Below the pieces are notes generated by a model. It had not been told where the DNA came from and searched no databases. It saw only the letters and a program-made list of their open reading frames with translations. A stretch of 64,000 nt of DNA from DATBQN01 sp963755825 (GTDB lineage Bacteria; Acidobacteriota; Thermoanaerobaculia; Multivoradales; UBA5704), in assembly GCA_963755825.1 (NCBI GenBank), contig CAVWLA010000003.1, positions 2,356,001-2,420,000 of the forward strand. Reading direction: 5' to 3'. This document shows positions 40,924-49,145 of this stretch, piece by piece (position 1 is the stretch's first letter; every line of letters starts with the position of its first letter). The position numbers and the translations under genes are program-made.

Positions 40924-41990
40924 AGACGGCGGAGGACGAGCCGGCGCGGGCCGCCCCCGCCATCCGCTTCAAGGACGCGCAGATCGAGATGGCGCATGGC
41001 GCCGGCGGCAAGGCCAGCCGGCGCCTCGTCGAGGGGCTCTTCGCGCCGCTCTTCTTTTCGCCCGGCGACAGCGGGCGCGAGCCGCTCACCGACGCCGCCC
41101 AGCTCGAGGTCGACGGCGCCCGCCTCGCCTTCACCGCCGACAGCTTCGTGGTGCGGCCGCTCACCTTCGCCGGCGGCTCGATCGGCGAGCTGGCGGTCAA
41201 CGGCACGGTCAACGATCTCGCGGTGTCGGCGGCGAAGCCGCTCGCCCTCCTCGTCACCCTCGTCCTCGAGGAGGGGCTCCCGGCGGCGGTCCTCGAGGCC
41301 GAGGCGCGGGCGATCGCCGAGGCGGCGCGGCGGGCGGGGGTGCGGATCGTCGGCGGCGACACCAAGGTGGTCGAGCGCGGCAAGGCGGACGGCATGTACG
41401 TGACGACCGCCGGCATCGGCCGCGTCGATCCGCGCGCCGACCTCTCGGCGCGCTCGGTGCGGCCGGGCGACCGAGTCCTCCTCTCCGGTCCCATCGGCGA
41501 CCACGGCATCACCATCCTCCTCGCCCGCGGCGACATCGACCTCGAGGCCGAGCTCTCCTCGGACACCCGCTCGGTCTACCCGCTGGTCGAGAGCCTCCTC
41601 GCCGCCGCCGCCCCCGGCCTGCGCTGGATGCGCGACCCGACGCGCGGCGGCGTCGCCACGGCGTTGAACGAGCTGGCGCGCGACTGCGGCCTGGGGGTCG
41701 CCCTCTGCGAGGAGGAGATCCCGGTCCGCGAGACCGTCCGCGGCGCCTGCGAGCTCCTCGGCCTCGATCCCCTCCACATCGCGAACGAGGGCCAGTTCCT
41801 CGCCGTGGTCGCCCCCGAGCACGCCGACGCCGCCCTCGCCGCCCTCCGCGCCACGCCGGGCGGCGACGCCGCCGTCGCCATCGGCGAGATCCGCGCCGAG
41901 CCCCGCCGCACCGTCCTCGCCATCGCCTCCTACGGCGGCATGCGCGTCGTCGACATGCTCTCCGGCGACCCGCTGCCGCGGATCTGTTGA
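40920..41990 (+). CDS. hypE: Hydrogenase maturation protein HypE
   Basis: 356 aa. AIR/PurM-like ATPase: MAHGAGGKASRRLVEGL, FTADSFVVRPLTFAGGSIGE, AVNGTVNDLAVSAAKP, GGDTKVVERG, and the swinging C-terminal PRIC whose Cys carries thiocarbamate that is dehydrated to cyanide. HypF supplies the carbamoyl group. Coupled to hypD by ATGA. Confidence 0.97.
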   Translation: MKTAEDEPARAAPAIRFKDAQIEMAHGAGGKASRRLVEGLFAPLFFSPGDSGREPLTDAAQLEVDGARLAFTADSFVVRPLTFAGGSIGELAVNGTVNDLAVSAAKPLALLVTLVLEEGLPAAVLEAEARAIAEAARRAGVRIVGGDTKVVERGKADGMYVTTAGIGRVDPRADLSARSVRPGDRVLLSGPIGDHGITILLARGDIDLEAELSSDTRSVYPLVESLLAAAAPGLRWMRDPTRGGVATALNELARDCGLGVALCEEEIPVRETVRGACELLGLDPLHIANEGQFLAVVAPEHADAALAALRATPGGDAAVAIGEIRAEPRRTVLAIASYGGMRVVDMLSGDPLPRIC

Positions 41991-42099
41991 GCGCGCGATG
42001 AGCTACGTAAAGGCACTGGACGAAAGTGATCGATCCCATACCTCCGCTCGCCCGTCATCGTGAGAGCTGACCTCTTGTCCACGCAGAGACCGTTTGTTC

Positions 42100-43398
42100 A
42101 TGTCGATCACTGATCGCATCGCCGATCCGACGGCCGCCGCCGCCGAGCCCCTAGCCGCCGACGCCGCCTTCGTCGCGGAGCGGCTGCTGGCGCGCAACCG
42201 TCTCTCGTCGGCGTTCTTTCCCGCCGAGGCGCCGCGGCTGGCGCTCGCCTGCCAGGAGATGGCGGCGCGGTTCCTGCGCGGCGGCAGGCTCCTCGCGTTC
42301 GGCCGCGCGCACTCGGCGACCGACGCCCAGCACGTCGCCGTCGAGTTCGTCCATCCGGTGATCGTCGGCAAGCGCGCGCTGCCGGCGCTCGACCTCTCGC
42401 TCGCCGGCGCCGCCGGCATCGCGGCGCTCGCCGAAGCCGACGACGTGGTGATGGGCTTCGGGCCGCCGGAGGGCGACGGCGAGGTCGAGGCGGCGCTCGC
42501 GCTCGCCCGCTCGCGCGGCGCGCAGACCTTCGACATGATCGGCCGAGGCGCCGGCGGGGCAGCCGACCCGGGCGATCCGGCGCGCTTTGTCATCTCGCCG
42601 CCGTCGCCCGATCCCTACCTCCACCAGGAGCTGGTCGAGATCGCCTACCACGTGCTGTGGGAGACGGTGCACGTCTTCTTCGAGCACCGCGAGATGGGGC
42701 ACGACGTGGGCCGCTCGAGCTTCCTCTACCCCTACCTCGGCAAGGAGAAGCAGGAGACCGGCGGGCTCCTCGCCGAGGTCGCGGCGTCGATCGTGGCGAA
42801 GGCGGCGGACGACGAGCGGCTGCGCGCCGAGGTGGCGGCGAGCCAGGCGGCGGCGATCGCCCGCGCCGTGGCGGCGATCCGCGCCCGCGTCGCGCGCGGC
42901 GGCCGGCTCCTCCTTTTCGGCAACGGCGGCTCGGCGACCGACGCCAACGACTGGTCGCTCGACTGCACGGCGCCGCTCAAGCGCTTCCGCGCCGTGCCGG
43001 CGCTGTCGCTGGCGCTCGAGCCGGCGGTGGTCTCGGCGATCGCCAACGACATCGGCCCCGACGCGATCTTCCTCCGCCAGCTCATCGCCCACGCCCGGCC
43101 GGCGGACGTCGCCATCGCCATCTCGACCAGCGGCGGCTCCGCCAACGTGCTCGCGGCGCTCGTCGAGGCGCGCAAGCGCGGGCTCTCGACCGTCGCCCTC
43201 CTCGGCTACGACGGCGGCGAGACGCTGCGGCGCGGGCTCGCCGATCATCCGCTCGTCGTCCCCTGCGACTACGTGCCGCGCATCCAGGAGATCCAGGCGT
43301 CGACCTACCACGTCATGCTCGAGCTGCTCGAACGGCTGGAGAGCCCGACGTCGGCCGGACAAGCTGAGCAGCCTGGGCAGGAGAGAACCCCGTCATGA
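42100..43398 (+). CDS. Tandem SIS-domain protein of hydrogenase operon
   Basis: 432 aa with two GmhA-like SIS domains. The first (residues about 20-220) has LLAFGRAHSATDAQHVAVEF, a degenerate form of the GNGGSAxDA phosphosugar loop; the second (about 240-420) has LLLFGNGGSATDANDWSLDC and AIAISTSGGSANVLAALVEA, the canonical loops. SIS proteins isomerise or bind phosphosugars. Genes of this type recur beside group 1h hydrogenases with unknown role. An ATG at 42100 is used; the stop overlaps the glutaredoxin start by ATGA. Confidence 0.82.
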   Translation: MSITDRIADPTAAAAEPLAADAAFVAERLLARNRLSSAFFPAEAPRLALACQEMAARFLRGGRLLAFGRAHSATDAQHVAVEFVHPVIVGKRALPALDLSLAGAAGIAALAEADDVVMGFGPPEGDGEVEAALALARSRGAQTFDMIGRGAGGAADPGDPARFVISPPSPDPYLHQELVEIAYHVLWETVHVFFEHREMGHDVGRSSFLYPYLGKEKQETGGLLAEVAASIVAKAADDERLRAEVAASQAAAIARAVAAIRARVARGGRLLLFGNGGSATDANDWSLDCTAPLKRFRAVPALSLALEPAVVSAIANDIGPDAIFLRQLIAHARPADVAIAISTSGGSANVLAALVEARKRGLSTVALLGYDGGETLRRGLADHPLVVPCDYVPRIQEIQASTYHVMLELLERLESPTSAGQAEQPGQERTPS

Positions 43399-43652
43399 GC
43401 CCGCGCCTCGAGCTCTTCGGCACCGCGAGCTGCCCCTACACCGCCGAGATGCGCGAACAGCTCGAGTGGGACGGCCGCGAATTCGTCGAGCACGACGTCG
43501 AGGCCGACGCGGCGGCCTTCGCGCGCCTCGCCGCGCTGACCGACCAGCGGATGGTGCCGGTGCTCGTCGAGGACGGCCGCGTCCTGCAGGTCGGCTGGCA
43601 GGGCCGCGGCTGCCCGGTGGTCGCGCCGAGCTCGCCGGCGCCCGCGGACTGA
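43395..43652 (+). CDS. Glutaredoxin-like UXX-star-type protein (Cys form)
   Basis: 85 aa thioredoxin fold: LELFGTASCPYTAEMREQLE with a CPYT redox site and a cis-Pro loop RMVPVLVEDG, ending VGWQGRGCPV. The EFVEHDVEAD segment fits the small UXX-star family, in which many members have selenocysteine at the first position; here it is Cys. ATGA coupling to the double-SIS gene and 4 nt before the presumed hypF CTG. May act in thiol chemistry of hydrogenase maturation (inference). Confidence 0.78.
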   Translation: MSPRLELFGTASCPYTAEMREQLEWDGREFVEHDVEADAAAFARLAALTDQRMVPVLVEDGRVLQVGWQGRGCPVVAPSSPAPAD

Positions 43653-43656
43653 CACT

Positions 43657-45951
43657 CTGCCCGCCGACGCCATCCCCGGAGTCGCGGCCCGGTGTCTCCG
43701 CGTCCGCGGCGTCGTCCAGGGGGTCGGCTTTCGGCCCTTCGTCTTTCGCCTCGCGCGCCTCCACGGCCTCGCCGGCTGGGTATTGAATGGCGCCGACGGC
43801 GTCGAGATCCATGTCGAGGGCGAAGCGGCCGCGCTCGACGGCTTCGCCCGCGACCTCGCCGCCCAGCCGCCGCCGGCGGCGCAGATCGCCGCCATCGAGT
43901 CGGCGGCGGCGGAGCTCGAGGGCTGCGGCGCCTTCGTCATCCGCGCCAGCGCGCGCGAGGGGGCACCGACCGTCCGCATCTCCCCCGACCTGCCGGTCTG
44001 CGCGCGCTGCCTCGCCGAGCTCTCCGCCGCCGGCGATCGCCGCCATGGCTATCCCTACATCAACTGCACCGACTGCGGGCCGCGCTACTCGATCGTCCTC
44101 TCGCTGCCCTACGACCGACCGCGGACGACGATGGCCGGCTGGCCCCTCTGCCCGCTCTGCGCCGCCGAGTACGCCGACCCGGCGGACCGCCGCTTCCACG
44201 CCCAGCCGACGGCCTGCCCGGCCTGCGGACCGCACGTCCTGCTCCGGCTCCGCGATGGCGAGAGCACCGTCACCGGTGACGCGGCGGCGATCGCCGCGGC
44301 CGTGGAACTCCTCGCCGCCGGGCGCATCGTGGCGGTCAAGGGGATCGGCGGCTACCACCTCGCCTGCGACGCGCGGAACGCCGCCGCGGTCGCCGCCCTC
44401 CGCGCGCGCAAGCTCCGCCGCGACAAGCCCTTCGCGCTGATGGCCGCGACGGTCGACGTCGCCCGCGCGCTGGTCGAGCTGCCGCCGGCCGCCGAGGCGC
44501 TGCTGACCTCGATCGCGCGCCCGGTGGTCCTGGCGCCGGCGCGGGTCGAGCTCCCCGGCGTGGCGCCGGAGAACCTCGACCTCGGCGTCATGCTCCCCTA
44601 CGCCCCGCTTCATCATCTGCTCTTCGCGGCCGGCGCGCCGGAGGTTCTGGTGATGACCAGCGCCAACCGCTCGGACGAGCCGATCGCCTACGATGACGCC
44701 GACGCACAGGAACGTCTCGGCGCGATCGCGGATGCCTTCCTGGTGGGGGAGCGGCCGATCGCCCGCCGCGCGGACGACTCCATCTGCCGCCTGACGTCGC
44801 TCGGTCCCGCCGTGCTCCGCCGCGCCCGCGGCTACGCGCCGAGCGCGGCGGCGAGGCTGCCCGCGGCGCGGCCGATCCTCGCCGTCGGCGCCGACCTGAA
44901 GAGCGCCGTCACCTTGGTCGTCGCCGGCGAAGCCTTCGTCAGCCAGCACCTCGGCGACCTCGACCACTACGCGGCCTTCCGCGCCTTCGAGGCGACCGTT
45001 GCCGATCTCACGGCCATGTACGAGGTCGATCCGGCGGCGCTCGTCGTCGCCCGCGACCTCCACCCGGAGTACGCCTCCAGCCGCTTCGCCGAGGCGCTCT
45101 CGGCGGGCGGCGGCACGGTCGCCGTGCAGCACCACCGCGCCCACGTCGCGAGCGTCCTCGCCGAGCGTCCGGCCGCGGACCGCGCGCTCGACCGCCGCGT
45201 CGTCGGCGTGGCGCTCGACGGCACCGGCTACGGCGACGATGGTGCGATCTGGGGCGGCGAATTCTTCACCGGCAGCGTGCGCGGAGGGCTCGTGCGCGCC
45301 GCGCATCTGCGGCCGGCCCTGCTCCCCGGCGGCGACGCCGCGGCGCGCCATCCGGTGCAGGCCGCGGCGGGCTTCCTCGCCGCGATCCCCGGCCTGCCCG
45401 ATCTCACCGCGGCGCCCTTCCACTTCCCGCGCCGCTATCGCCAGGCCCGCGAGCTCGTCGAGAAGAACCTCCGCACCTTCCCCACCACCTCCGCCGGCCG
45501 CCTCTTCGACACCGCCGCCGCCCTCCTCGGCTTCACCCGCGAGATCGGCTTCGAAGGCCAAGCCGCCATCTGGCTCGAGCACCGCGCCCGCGAGGCGCCG
45601 CCCGCCGAGCCCTACCCGCTCCCCTTCGACGGCCGCGAGCTCGACCACCGGCCGCTCCTCGCCGCCCTGATCGCCGACCGGCTGAGCGGCCGCCCGCCGG
45701 CGGAGATCGCCCGCTCCTTCCACGAGGGCCTCGCCGCGGGAGTCGCGGCGGCGGCCCGCGAGCTGGCGCGCCGCGAGGGGATCGATACCGTCGTCCTCTC
45801 CGGCGGCGTCTTCCAGAACCGCCTGCTCCTGGAGGCGGTCGCCGCGCACCTCGCCGCCGGCGCCCTCACCGTCTGGACCAACCGCCAGGTGCCGGCGAAC
45901 GACGGCGGGATCAGCCTGGGGCAGGCGGCGTGGGTGGCCGGCCGCGCCTGA
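43657..45951 (+). CDS. hypF: Carbamoyltransferase HypF
   Basis: About 764 aa. N-terminal acylphosphatase domain (LRVRGVVQGVGFRPFVFRLA), two zinc-finger pairs (CARCLAEL, NCTDCGPRYS, CPLCAAEY, CPACGPH), a YrdC-like domain (KGIGGYHLACDA, KLRRDKPFALMA, MTSANRSDEPI) and a Kae1-like domain (VQHHRAHVASVLAER, ALDGTGYGDDG, VLSGGVFQNRLL). It makes the carbamoyl-AMP used by HypE. No ATG, GTG or TTG precedes the acylphosphatase motif in this frame; the last in-frame stop upstream is the TGA at 43537. The TTG at 43783 would delete the motif. CTG 43657, 4 nt after the upstream stop, gives normal length. Confidence 0.93.
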   Translation: MPADAIPGVAARCLRVRGVVQGVGFRPFVFRLARLHGLAGWVLNGADGVEIHVEGEAAALDGFARDLAAQPPPAAQIAAIESAAAELEGCGAFVIRASAREGAPTVRISPDLPVCARCLAELSAAGDRRHGYPYINCTDCGPRYSIVLSLPYDRPRTTMAGWPLCPLCAAEYADPADRRFHAQPTACPACGPHVLLRLRDGESTVTGDAAAIAAAVELLAAGRIVAVKGIGGYHLACDARNAAAVAALRARKLRRDKPFALMAATVDVARALVELPPAAEALLTSIARPVVLAPARVELPGVAPENLDLGVMLPYAPLHHLLFAAGAPEVLVMTSANRSDEPIAYDDADAQERLGAIADAFLVGERPIARRADDSICRLTSLGPAVLRRARGYAPSAAARLPAARPILAVGADLKSAVTLVVAGEAFVSQHLGDLDHYAAFRAFEATVADLTAMYEVDPAALVVARDLHPEYASSRFAEALSAGGGTVAVQHHRAHVASVLAERPAADRALDRRVVGVALDGTGYGDDGAIWGGEFFTGSVRGGLVRAAHLRPALLPGGDAAARHPVQAAAGFLAAIPGLPDLTAAPFHFPRRYRQARELVEKNLRTFPTTSAGRLFDTAAALLGFTREIGFEGQAAIWLEHRAREAPPAEPYPLPFDGRELDHRPLLAALIADRLSGRPPAEIARSFHEGLAAGVAAAARELARREGIDTVVLSGGVFQNRLLLEAVAAHLAAGALTVWTNRQVPANDGGISLGQAAWVAGRA

Positions 45952-45957
45952 CGGCGA

Positions 45958-46428
45958 TCAGCGATTCAGCCGGTAGATCGCCGCGTTCAACACCGTCGCG
46001 AAGCTCACCCAGGCCAGGTAGGGCGCGAGGAGAGCAGCAGCCCAGGCCGAAACCGGCAGGAAGGCGGCGAGGGTGGCCGCGATGGCGAGCCAGAGGAGGA
46101 CGATCTCGGCGAGCGCCCAGCCGGGGCGGCGGAGGCCGAAGAAGAGGCCCGACCAGATGGCGTTGAGGGCGAGCTGCAGGAAGTAGAGACCGAGCGCTTC
46201 GCGGTGCGCCGCGAAGCCGCCCTGCCGCCAGACCAGCCAGGCGGCGACCGCCATCAGGAGATAGAGGATCGTCCACACCGGTCCGAAGAGCGCCGCGGGC
46301 GGCGTCCAGGATGGCTTGACGATCTCTCGATACCAGGTCTTGACGGAGCGCGCCGTCCACAGGCTGCCGAGGCCGGCCGCCGCGAAGCTGGCGGCGACGA
46401 AGAGCACGAGCGCGACGATGGGGTTCAC
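45958..46428 (-). CDS. tspO: TspO/MBR family tryptophan-rich sensory protein
   Basis: 156 aa, five hydrophobic helices. Conserved WYREIVKPSWTPPAALFGPV, WTILYLLMAVAAW, LQLALNAIWSGLFFGLRRPG and the final YLAWVSFATVLNAAIYRLN are diagnostic. Binds porphyrins and related ligands in the outer or inner membrane and is linked to stress and tetrapyrrole handling. GTG start at 46428. It converges with hypF with only 6 nt between stops. Confidence 0.92.
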   Translation of the reverse strand: MNPIVALVLFVAASFAAAGLGSLWTARSVKTWYREIVKPSWTPPAALFGPVWTILYLLMAVAAWLVWRQGGFAAHREALGLYFLQLALNAIWSGLFFGLRRPGWALAEIVLLWLAIAATLAAFLPVSAWAAALLAPYLAWVSFATVLNAAIYRLNR

Positions 46429-46603
46429 GGAGGCCTCTCTCTCGGGTTCTCGATCGCGCAGATCGAGTCATGCCGAGAGCCGTCCGATGCAAGGCGTGCT
46501 CCAGCAAGAGACGGAGAATTTCCACCTGTAGGGAGTCGACGACGGTGCGCCTGCCGTCGCGCCGCGCGGATCGTCGATCTCGCGGCCGGAGCCGGCGTGC
46601 TCC

Positions 46604-47497
46604 TTACTGCGGGTACTGCCGCGGCCCGAACTTGATGACGTGCGGGAAGTCCTGCAGCGTCGGCTGGTAGATGCCGGTGAGGGAGTGGTTCGCCCAATCG
46701 CCGCCGTCGGCGAGGTCTTCCGTCTGCCAGAGGAAGGAGCACTCGAGCCCCACCGGCAGGTAGCCGGGGGTGTCGGCGGAGATGCCGGTGAAGGCGGGGA
46801 CCCAGTCCGCCAGGTTGACGACGCGGAAGACCTCGATCCCCTGCTGCGCGACGGCTTGGCCGAAGACCGGGTCGCCGACCTTCATGCTGCCGAAGGTGTA
46901 GACCTTGGGGAGCTGGCTCGACACGTAGATGCCGCTCACCACCGCGTCGAGCGCTCCCAGGGTGACGAGTGCGCCGCCCAGGCTGTGGCCGCCGATGTAG
47001 AGCGGCCGTGGCTCCTCGAAGTTGGCGATCGCCTGTTTGAAGCAGGCGGAAAGCGGCGTCACGGTGTCCCAGTCGGTGCCGGAGTAGAAGTCGGAGACGC
47101 CCGCCGAGATCTGGCCGTAGGTCTTGGTCACCTCGGCGCCCGTCGGCAGGTTGCAGGCGGTCATGCTCCAGTCGACGTCCTCCAGCCCCTCCTCGTCGCT
47201 CTGCGTGCCGCGCAGAGCGACGAGGTTGTTGTAGGACGGATAGCCGGGCGGCTTGCCGGAGGCGCTGAAGCCCATGAACGTACGGTCCGAGTCGCCGCAA
47301 CCGAGGGAGGTCGGCGGCTTGCCGTCGGCGGTGAGACCGGCGATCTCGTACACCGAGATGGTGTCGAGGATCTCGTAGCCGGGAAGGACGATCTGATGCT
47401 CGGGATCGTTGTACTTGAGGTACGCCTGATTGACCGCCTCGGCGAGCGTCCTCGCCATGGTGAGATCGAAGCCAGCGCCGGCCGCGGGATCGGACAT
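46604..47497 (-). CDS. Class 3 lipase (alpha/beta hydrolase)
   Basis: 297 aa. The nucleophile elbow PLYIGGHSLGGALVTLGAL places Ser172 in G-H-S-L-G; an Asp in VVNLADWVPAF (about 230) and a later His (DWANHSLTG) complete the expected triad; NLVALRGTQSDEE is the oxyanion strand. Family: lipase class 3 (triacylglycerol lipase fold). No signal peptide is evident, so the location is uncertain. GAGGAGAA sets ATG 47497. A tspO 3' remnant lies just upstream. Confidence 0.85.
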   Translation of the reverse strand: MSDPAAGAGFDLTMARTLAEAVNQAYLKYNDPEHQIVLPGYEILDTISVYEIAGLTADGKPPTSLGCGDSDRTFMGFSASGKPPGYPSYNNLVALRGTQSDEEGLEDVDWSMTACNLPTGAEVTKTYGQISAGVSDFYSGTDWDTVTPLSACFKQAIANFEEPRPLYIGGHSLGGALVTLGALDAVVSGIYVSSQLPKVYTFGSMKVGDPVFGQAVAQQGIEVFRVVNLADWVPAFTGISADTPGYLPVGLECSFLWQTEDLADGGDWANHSLTGIYQPTLQDFPHVIKFGPRQYPQ

Positions 47498-47521
47498 CGG
47501 GTTTCTCCTCGTCGAGAGCCC

Positions 47522-47620
47522 CTAGGATAACCTATCTTCAAGATCTTGCTGTTTCGCTGTCATCACGGCCGAGTTGAGCGCCGTCGCGAAGCTCACCCAG
47601 GCCACGCTGGTCTTCTTCAT
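47522..47620 (-). pseudogene. tspO 3'-end remnant
   Basis: Encodes 32 aa containing VAWVSFATALNSAV, matching the last helix of the intact TspO (LAWVSFATVLNAAI). A 24-nt stretch at 47581-47604 is identical to 45993-46016 in tspO. The rest of tspO is absent. Its ATG overlaps the stop of the upstream membrane-protein gene (ATGA), so it could still be translated as a short peptide. Looks like a partial duplication. Confidence 0.6.
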
Positions 47621-48735
47621 GCGCCGATGGTGAGCGTCATCGCCTTCGTTGCCGTCCCGGCCTGATCGGTGGCTTGGACGACGAAGGTGACGGGACCCGC
47701 CTGCGTCGGAGCCCACGCGACCTTGCCGCTCGCATCGATCGTCATGCCTGTCGGCATCGGCAGTCCCGGTGCCGGCGACCAGGCGACGTTCCCCTTGGCG
47801 CCGGTGGCTTGGAGCTGCGCCGTGTAGGGCGCGCCCGCCTTGCCGGTCGCCGGCGTCAGGGCGAGGATGGTCAGCGCGCCGCTCGCGGCCGCCGTGGTCT
47901 TCGCCGCATCGCTCGCATCCGTCCCCAGGGCCTTGCCTTCGAGCTTGTCGAAGACGCTGTCGAGGAGGCGCTCGGAGAATCCGAAGAGGAGCGCGATGCC
48001 CAGGGTTCCGACGCCCGTCGGGTGGCTCCAGTCCGCCTGGAAGATCGCGCCGAGGACCCCCGCCTTCACCGCCAGGACCGAGACCATGATCCCGGCCCAG
48101 GCGCCGACCGCTCCGGCGACCGGGCTGAGGAACAGGGTGGTCCACGAGGCGCCGTAGTCCGTCGGAACGCTCTTGCGGTCGAGCGACCGGCTGAGGCGGC
48201 TGATGAGGCCGCCGGCGGCGCCGACGAGGAGCAGGATGGCATGCTGGGGGAAGACCGCCGTCAACGCCACGATGGCGCAGAGCCCGCAGCCGACGAGCCA
48301 GGAGGCCTTGTTCTGCCAGCTGACGAGGTCGGCGAAGCCGTCGTCCTCGCTGTCGTAGCTCAAGGCGAGAGCCGGCGCGAGGAGCGCCTGCAGCCGCTCG
48401 GCGCTCGCCGCCGGGCTCGCGGTGAGCGCCGCATGGATCGCGTCGGCCAGGGCCGTCGCTCTCGGCGTCGCGTCCAGCCTCAGCTTCTGCTCGACGGTCT
48501 CGAGCCGCGCCTTGACGGTCTCGCCGTCCAGCAGCGGCACCATGCGCACCTGCGCCTCGTGCACGTATCCCCAGCCGGTGATCTCCTGCCCGCGCGACCA
48601 GAAGAGAATGTCGAGGAGCCGGGTGCCGCGCTTTCGCGGGCCGTCGAGGAGATCGCTCGCGGCGCACAGTAGCCCGTCGACCGCTTTCTTGCTGGCGTCC
48701 GCCGCGGCGCTCTGGCCCTTGACCGCAACCGCCAC
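47617..48735 (-). CDS. Membrane protein with C-terminal Ig-like domain (3' part of a frameshifted gene)
   Basis: 372 aa from GTG 48735. Helical cytoplasmic part (KKAVDGLLCAASDLLDGPRK), then GWGYVHEAQVRMVPLLDGET. Hydrophobic helices follow: VGCGLCAIVALTAVF, AILLLVGAAGGLISRL and two more. The last about 100 residues (LTILALTPATGKAGAPYTAQ, WAPTQAGPVTFVVQATDQAG) form a putative Ig/cadherin-like domain. The first exon-like part (signal, TM and coil) lies in the previous frame (48736-48994). Function unknown. Confidence 0.6.
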   Translation of the reverse strand: MAVAVKGQSAAADASKKAVDGLLCAASDLLDGPRKRGTRLLDILFWSRGQEITGWGYVHEAQVRMVPLLDGETVKARLETVEQKLRLDATPRATALADAIHAALTASPAASAERLQALLAPALALSYDSEDDGFADLVSWQNKASWLVGCGLCAIVALTAVFPQHAILLLVGAAGGLISRLSRSLDRKSVPTDYGASWTTLFLSPVAGAVGAWAGIMVSVLAVKAGVLGAIFQADWSHPTGVGTLGIALLFGFSERLLDSVFDKLEGKALGTDASDAAKTTAAASGALTILALTPATGKAGAPYTAQLQATGAKGNVAWSPAPGLPMPTGMTIDASGKVAWAPTQAGPVTFVVQATDQAGTATKAMTLTIGA

Positions 48736-48994
48736 GTTCGAGCTCGGCGCATACCGCCTTGATCTCGCCGCGCAGGTCCTCGCGAGTTTCCCGCGCGATC
48801 CGCTGCCAGCGGACGGTCACCATCGCCAGCCAGTAGACGAGACAGAGCGCGAGGGCGAAGACGAAGAAGGAAATGCCGCTGTCGAAGAGACGGCCGCAGG
48901 GCGGGCCGCAGGACGCATCGGCGCGGAGCGCAGGGGAGACTCCCAGCAGGGCGAGGACGCAGCAGATCGCTGTCGTGTTGGCGCGGGCATCCAT
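48736..48994 (-). pseudogene. 5' part of the frameshifted membrane-protein gene
   Basis: ATG 48994 opens MDARANTTAICCVLALLGVS (signal-like), ASCGPPCGRLFDSG, a TM helix (FFVFALALCLVYWLAMVTV) and a helix ending EIKAVCAELER. Read one base later, the sequence continues NVAVAVKGQSAAADASKKAV, which is the natural extension of that helix and the body of the 47617-48735 gene. Two overlapping genes are less likely than one gene with a +1 shift near 48737. Confidence 0.5.
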
Positions 48995-49145
48995 GGCGGA
49001 CCTCCTCGGGCTCCGCGCTCGATCGCGCCAGGCCCCCGGTGATTCGACGGACGCGCCCCGGAGTTTTCGCGCCGAACGAACGAAGGCTCCGGCGACCGAT
49101 CGGCGCGAGCCGTCGATCGCCGGAGCCCGGGCATCGCTCCGCGGC

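Noticed and set aside
41998..42063. A 21-codon ORF between hypE and the double-SIS gene
   Set aside because: No RBS and no recognisable leader-peptide pattern.
43783..45951. hypF starting at TTG 43783
   Set aside because: It would delete the VRGVVQGVGFRPF acylphosphatase motif, essential in HypF, which lies in frame just upstream.
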